From Actinomycetes bacterium (GTDB lineage Bacteria; Actinomycetota; Acidimicrobiia; Acidimicrobiales; RAAP-2): a stretch of DNA of 34,412 nucleotides. The position numbers and the translations under genes were made by a program. Location of the stretch: positions 1 to 34,412 of the forward strand of contig JAKCEK010000002.1 of NCBI GenBank assembly GCA_021838005.1. Direction: 5' to 3'. Shown one piece after another: positions 30,066 through 34,412 of this stretch (position 1 is the stretch's first letter; each line of letters opens with the position of its first letter). The notes beneath the pieces are model-generated. The model did no database searches and had not been told where the DNA came from. It saw nothing but the letters and a program-made list of their open reading frames with translations.

Positions 30066-31745
30066 ATGGACCGCCACCCCACCCCCCGCTCCACCGCCGT
30101 CACCCTGGGAGCGGAGAGGGCGCCCGCGCGCGCGATGCTGCGCGCGATGGGCCTCACCGACGACGACATGGTCAAGGCGCAGGTCGGCGTGGCTTCCAGC
30201 TGGAACGAGGTCACCCCCTGCAACCTGCCGCTCGACCGGCTGGCCGATCGGGTGAAAGACGCCGTGCGCGAGGGCGGGGCCGTGCCCTTCGAGTTCGTCA
30301 CGATCGCGGTCTCCGACGGCATTTCCATGGGTCACGAGGGGATGCACGCCTCGCTCGTCTCGCGTGAGGTGATCGCCGATTCGGTCGAGACGGTCATGCA
30401 CGCCGAGCGCTTCGACGCGATGGTCACCCTCGCCGGCTGTGACAAGAGCCTGCCGGGCATGCTCATGGCGGCGGCACGCCTCGACGTGCCGGCCGTCTTC
30501 CTCTACGGCGGGACGATCCTGCCCGGCCACCTCGACGGTCGGGCCCTCGACATCACGTCGGTCTTCGAGGCCGTCGGGGCCCACGCCGTGGGCCAGATGA
30601 GCGACGCAGAGCTGCGGGCGATCGAGTGCGCCGCGTGCCCGGGCGAGGGGAGCTGCGCGGGGATGTTCACGGCCAACACCATGGCGAGCGTGGGTGAGGC
30701 CCTCGGGATGTCGCTGCTCGGCAGCGCCTCGGTGCCCTCGGTCGACCCGCGCCGTGACGCGTACGCGGCGGCCTCGGGACGGGCCGTCCTCGGCCTGCTC
30801 GACGCCGGGATCTCCGCCCGGCGGATCCTCACCCGAGAGGCCTTCGAGAACGCGATCGCCGTCGTGATGGCCCTCGGCGGCTCGACGAACGCCGTGCTGC
30901 ACCTGCTCGCGATCGCCCACGAGGCGCGCGTCGAGCTCGCCCTCGACGACTTCAACACGATCGCGGCGCGCGTCTCGCACATCGCCGACACCAAGCCCCA
31001 CGGCCGCTACCACATGAGCGACCTCGACCGGGTCGGTGGGGTGCCCGTGGTCATGGCCCATCTGCTCGAGCGTGGCCTGCTGCACGGCGAGGCGATGACC
31101 GTCGCGGGCACCACGCTCGCCGAGGCCCTCGACGCCTACCACGCGCCGGGACCCGACGGCGACGTCGTCCACGACCTCGACCACCCGATCCACCTCCAGG
31201 GGGGGATCGTCGTGCTCAGGGGGACCCTCGCGCCCCGGGGGTCCGTCGTCAAGGTGGCCGGCCTCGATCAGCTGCGCTTCGACGGGCGGGCCCGGGTCTT
31301 CGACGGCGAGGTCGCCGCCATGGAGGCGATCCTCGCGGGGTCCATCGAGCCGGGCACTGTCCTCGTCATCCGCTACGAGGGCCCCAAGGGCGGGCCGGGG
31401 ATGCGCGAGATGCTCGCCATCACCGGGGCCCTCAAGGGCGCGGGCCGCGGGGGGGACTGCGCCCTGGTGACCGACGGGCGCTTCAGCGGGGGCACCCACG
31501 GCTTTTGCGTCGGCCACGTCGCGCCCGAGGCCGTCGACGGCGGGCCGATCGCCCTCGTCGAGGACGGCGACCGCATCGTGATCGACGTCGAGAGCCTCTC
31601 GATCGACCTGGACGTGGACGAGTCCGAGCTCGCGACGCGCGCCGCGCGCGTCGTCGCGCCGGCGCCGCGTTACACCACGGGTGTCCTGGAGAAGTTCGCG
31701 CGCCTGGCCCAGGGCGCCGAGAAGGGCGCGGTGACCAGCCGTTAG
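30066..31745 (+). CDS. ilvD: Dihydroxy-acid dehydratase
   Basis: [113 protein letters not shown]. Confidence 0.98.
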   Translation: MDRHPTPRSTAVTLGAERAPARAMLRAMGLTDDDMVKAQVGVASSWNEVTPCNLPLDRLADRVKDAVREGGAVPFEFVTIAVSDGISMGHEGMHASLVSREVIADSVETVMHAERFDAMVTLAGCDKSLPGMLMAAARLDVPAVFLYGGTILPGHLDGRALDITSVFEAVGAHAVGQMSDAELRAIECAACPGEGSCAGMFTANTMASVGEALGMSLLGSASVPSVDPRRDAYAAASGRAVLGLLDAGISARRILTREAFENAIAVVMALGGSTNAVLHLLAIAHEARVELALDDFNTIAARVSHIADTKPHGRYHMSDLDRVGGVPVVMAHLLERGLLHGEAMTVAGTTLAEALDAYHAPGPDGDVVHDLDHPIHLQGGIVVLRGTLAPRGSVVKVAGLDQLRFDGRARVFDGEVAAMEAILAGSIEPGTVLVIRYEGPKGGPGMREMLAITGALKGAGRGGDCALVTDGRFSGGTHGFCVGHVAPEAVDGGPIALVEDGDRIVIDVESLSIDLDVDESELATRAARVVAPAPRYTTGVLEKFARLAQGAEKGAVTSR

Positions 31746-31749
31746 GGGG

Positions 31750-31778
31750 TTGTGCGCGGCGGGGGGAGCCCCTAGACT
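31750..31778 (+). promoter_or_regulatory. ilvBNC promoter: TTGTGC (31750-31755)-N17-TAGACT (31773-31778)
   Basis: Hexamers with 17-nt spacing in the ilvD-ilvB gap, 7 nt upstream of a GTG that opens a leader ORF. Confidence 0.6.
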
Positions 31779-31785
31779 CGCGGTC

Positions 31786-31833
31786 GTGAGGAGCCGCCGA
31801 CTGTCCCTGGTAGTAGGAGACCGGCGCCTCTAG
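31786..31833 (+). CDS. Putative ilvB attenuation leader peptide, (V/M)[14 protein letters not shown] (15 aa)
   Basis: GTG AGG AGC CGC CGA CTG TCC CTG GTA GTA GGA GAC CGG CGC CTC TAG, Leu/Val rich with two consecutive GTA codons, 23 nt upstream of an intrinsic terminator in front of ilvB. Confidence 0.7.
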   Translation: MRSRRLSLVVGDRRL

Positions 31834-31855
31834 TCACGTCTCGACGTTGCACCGG

Positions 31856-31883
31856 AGGCCTCCCGAAAGCGGGAGGCCTTTTT
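31856..31883 (+). terminator. Intrinsic terminator/attenuator in the ilvB leader
   Basis: Perfect 10-bp stem AGGCCTCCCG / CGGGAGGCCT with a 4-nt loop (AAAG) and a TTTTTGTTT tract, 27 nt upstream of the ilvB start. Confidence 0.88.
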
Positions 31884-31910
31884 GTTTACCCCGACCACCG
31901 AAGGAGCCCC

Positions 31911-33619
31911 GTGGAACTCACCGGAGCCCAAGCCCTCATCAAGAGCCTCGAGCACGAGGGGGTCGAGGTCATCTTCGGCCTGCCCGGTGGAGCGATCCTG
32001 CCGGTCTACGACCCGATCCTCGACTCACCGATCCGTCACATCCTCGTGCGCCACGAGCAGGGGGCCGGCCACATGGCCGAGGGCTACGCCCTCGCGACCG
32101 GCCGACCGGGGGTCGCGATGGTCACGAGCGGGCCCGGGGCGACCAACATCGTCACCCCGATCGCCAACGCCCACATGGACTCGACCCCCCTCGTCGTGGT
32201 GACCGGCCAGGTGGCTCGGGCCTCCATCGGCACCGACGCCTTCCAAGAGTGCGACATCACCGGGATCACGATGGGCATCACCAAGCACAACTTCCTCGTG
32301 TCGTCGGCTCGCGAGATCCCCCGGGCGATCGCCGCGGCCTTCCACCTGGCCACCACCGGCCGACCCGGGCCGGTCCTCGTCGACCTGCCCAAGGACGTCG
32401 CCCAGTCGACCATGGAGTGGTGGTATCCCGCGGGCGTCGAGGAGCTCGACCTGCCGGGCTACCGGCCGCTCGTGGGGGTCGACGAGGGCGAGCTCGAGCG
32501 CGCCGCCGCCCTGCTCGCGACCTCGGAGCGGCCGGTCCTCTACGTCGGCGGCGGGGTCTTGAAGGCCCGGGCCCACGAGCAGCTGCGCGCCTTCGCCGAG
32601 CGCACGCGCATCCCGGTCGTCACGACCCTCATGGCCCGCGGCGCCTTCCCCGACAGCCACGAGCTGGCCCTCGGCATGCCCGGGATGCACGGCACCTACG
32701 CCGCGGTCACCGCCTTGCAGCGGGCCGACCTCCTGCTCGCGCTGGGCACGCGCTTCGACGACCGGGTGACCGGCAAGGTCTCGGCCTTTGCGCCCTCCGC
32801 CAAGGTCGTCCACGTCGACATCGACGCGGCCGAGTTCAACAAGATCCGTCACGCCGACGTCGCGGTGCGTGCCGACGCCGCGGGCGCCCTCGGCGCGCTC
32901 GAGGAGATGGGCGCGGCCCCGGCGAACCTCGACGTCTGGTGGAAGGAGATCCGCACCTGGCAGGAGAGCTACCCGCTCACCTACGACCCACCGGCCGAGG
33001 CGGGGCCGCTGCGCCCCCAGCACGTCATCGAGTCGATCTACGCGGCCTCACCGGGCGGCACCGTGGTCGCGGCGGGGGTGGGCCAGCACCAGATGTGGGC
33101 CTCGCAGTTCTGGCGCTTCGAGGAGCCGGGCACCTGGATCAATTCGGGGGGCGCGGGGACCATGGGCTTCGGCGTGCCGGCCGCCATCGGGGCGAAGGTC
33201 GGACGACCCGAGCGCACCGTGTGGTGCATCGACGGCGACGGCTGCTTCCAGATGACCGCCCAGGAGCTCACCACGGCGCGCGCCGAGGGCATCCCGATCA
33301 AGGTGGCCATCCTCAACAACGCCTACCTGGGCATGGTCCGCCAGTGGCAGGAGATGTTCTACGAGGAGCGCTACAGCGAGGTCTACCTCAACGCCGACCT
33401 GCCCGACTACGTGAAGTGGGCCGAGGCGATGGGCTGCGTGGGGCTGCGGGCGCGCACACCCGCCGAGATGCGCTCGGTCATCGAGGAGGCCAACGCCGTC
33501 AACGACGTGCCCGTCGTGGTGGACTTCCGCACCGACGCCACCGAGAAGGTCTTCCCGATGGTCGCGGCCGGCGCGAGCAACGACGACATCATGGTCCACC
33601 CCTCCCAGAGGGTTCGCGC

Positions 33620-33623
<4 letters not shown>
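31911..33623 (+). CDS. ilvB: Acetolactate synthase large subunit
   Basis: [93 protein letters not shown] (ThDP motif). GTG start with GAAGGAG SD. Confidence 0.98.

Positions 33624-34412
<789 letters not shown>

Overview
This 34.4 kb, very GC-rich and gene-dense window looks like chromosomal DNA of an actinobacterium; the taxon is inferred from gene content and GC only. I see no tRNA, rRNA, CRISPR array, transposase, integrase or phage gene.

Contents in order:
- C-terminal end of a membrane protein.
- A putrescine/polyamine-type catabolic cassette: FAD oxidase, class-III aminotransferase, Lrp/AsnC regulator, aminobutyraldehyde-type dehydrogenase and alanine dehydrogenase.
- DUF5522-like small Cys-rich protein, quinone oxidoreductase, glutathione peroxidase, two GNATs and a HAD phosphatase.
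- ileS, then divergent marR/yceI.
- A small membrane ORF, an MFS transporter and a succinate-semialdehyde-type dehydrogenase.
- Cysteine desulfurase, mnmA and ligA.
- A PASTA (pseudo)kinase and a tiny Cys/His protein.
- SDR, MFS transporter and alpha/beta hydrolase.
- gatC-gatA-gatB, ilvD, and ilvB-ilvN-ilvC (ilvC truncated by the window end).

Most content is housekeeping, and I do not see an obviously new multi-gene defence or mobile system. The points most worth a second look are:
1. A type-2-like IleRS whose HXGH signature is permuted to GLHH.
2. A PASTA receptor whose kinase domain has lost several catalytic motifs.
3. A 94-aa Cys/His protein, overlapping that kinase gene, that resembles a minimal HIT domain.
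4. An unannotated ilvB leader peptide (Leu-Ser-Leu-Val-Val, with tandem GTA codons) followed by an intrinsic terminator, indicating attenuation.
5. A recurrent TANNNT-N6/7-start-codon geometry implying many leaderless mRNAs.
6. Exact 4-nt stop-codon overlaps at all five convergent gene pairs.
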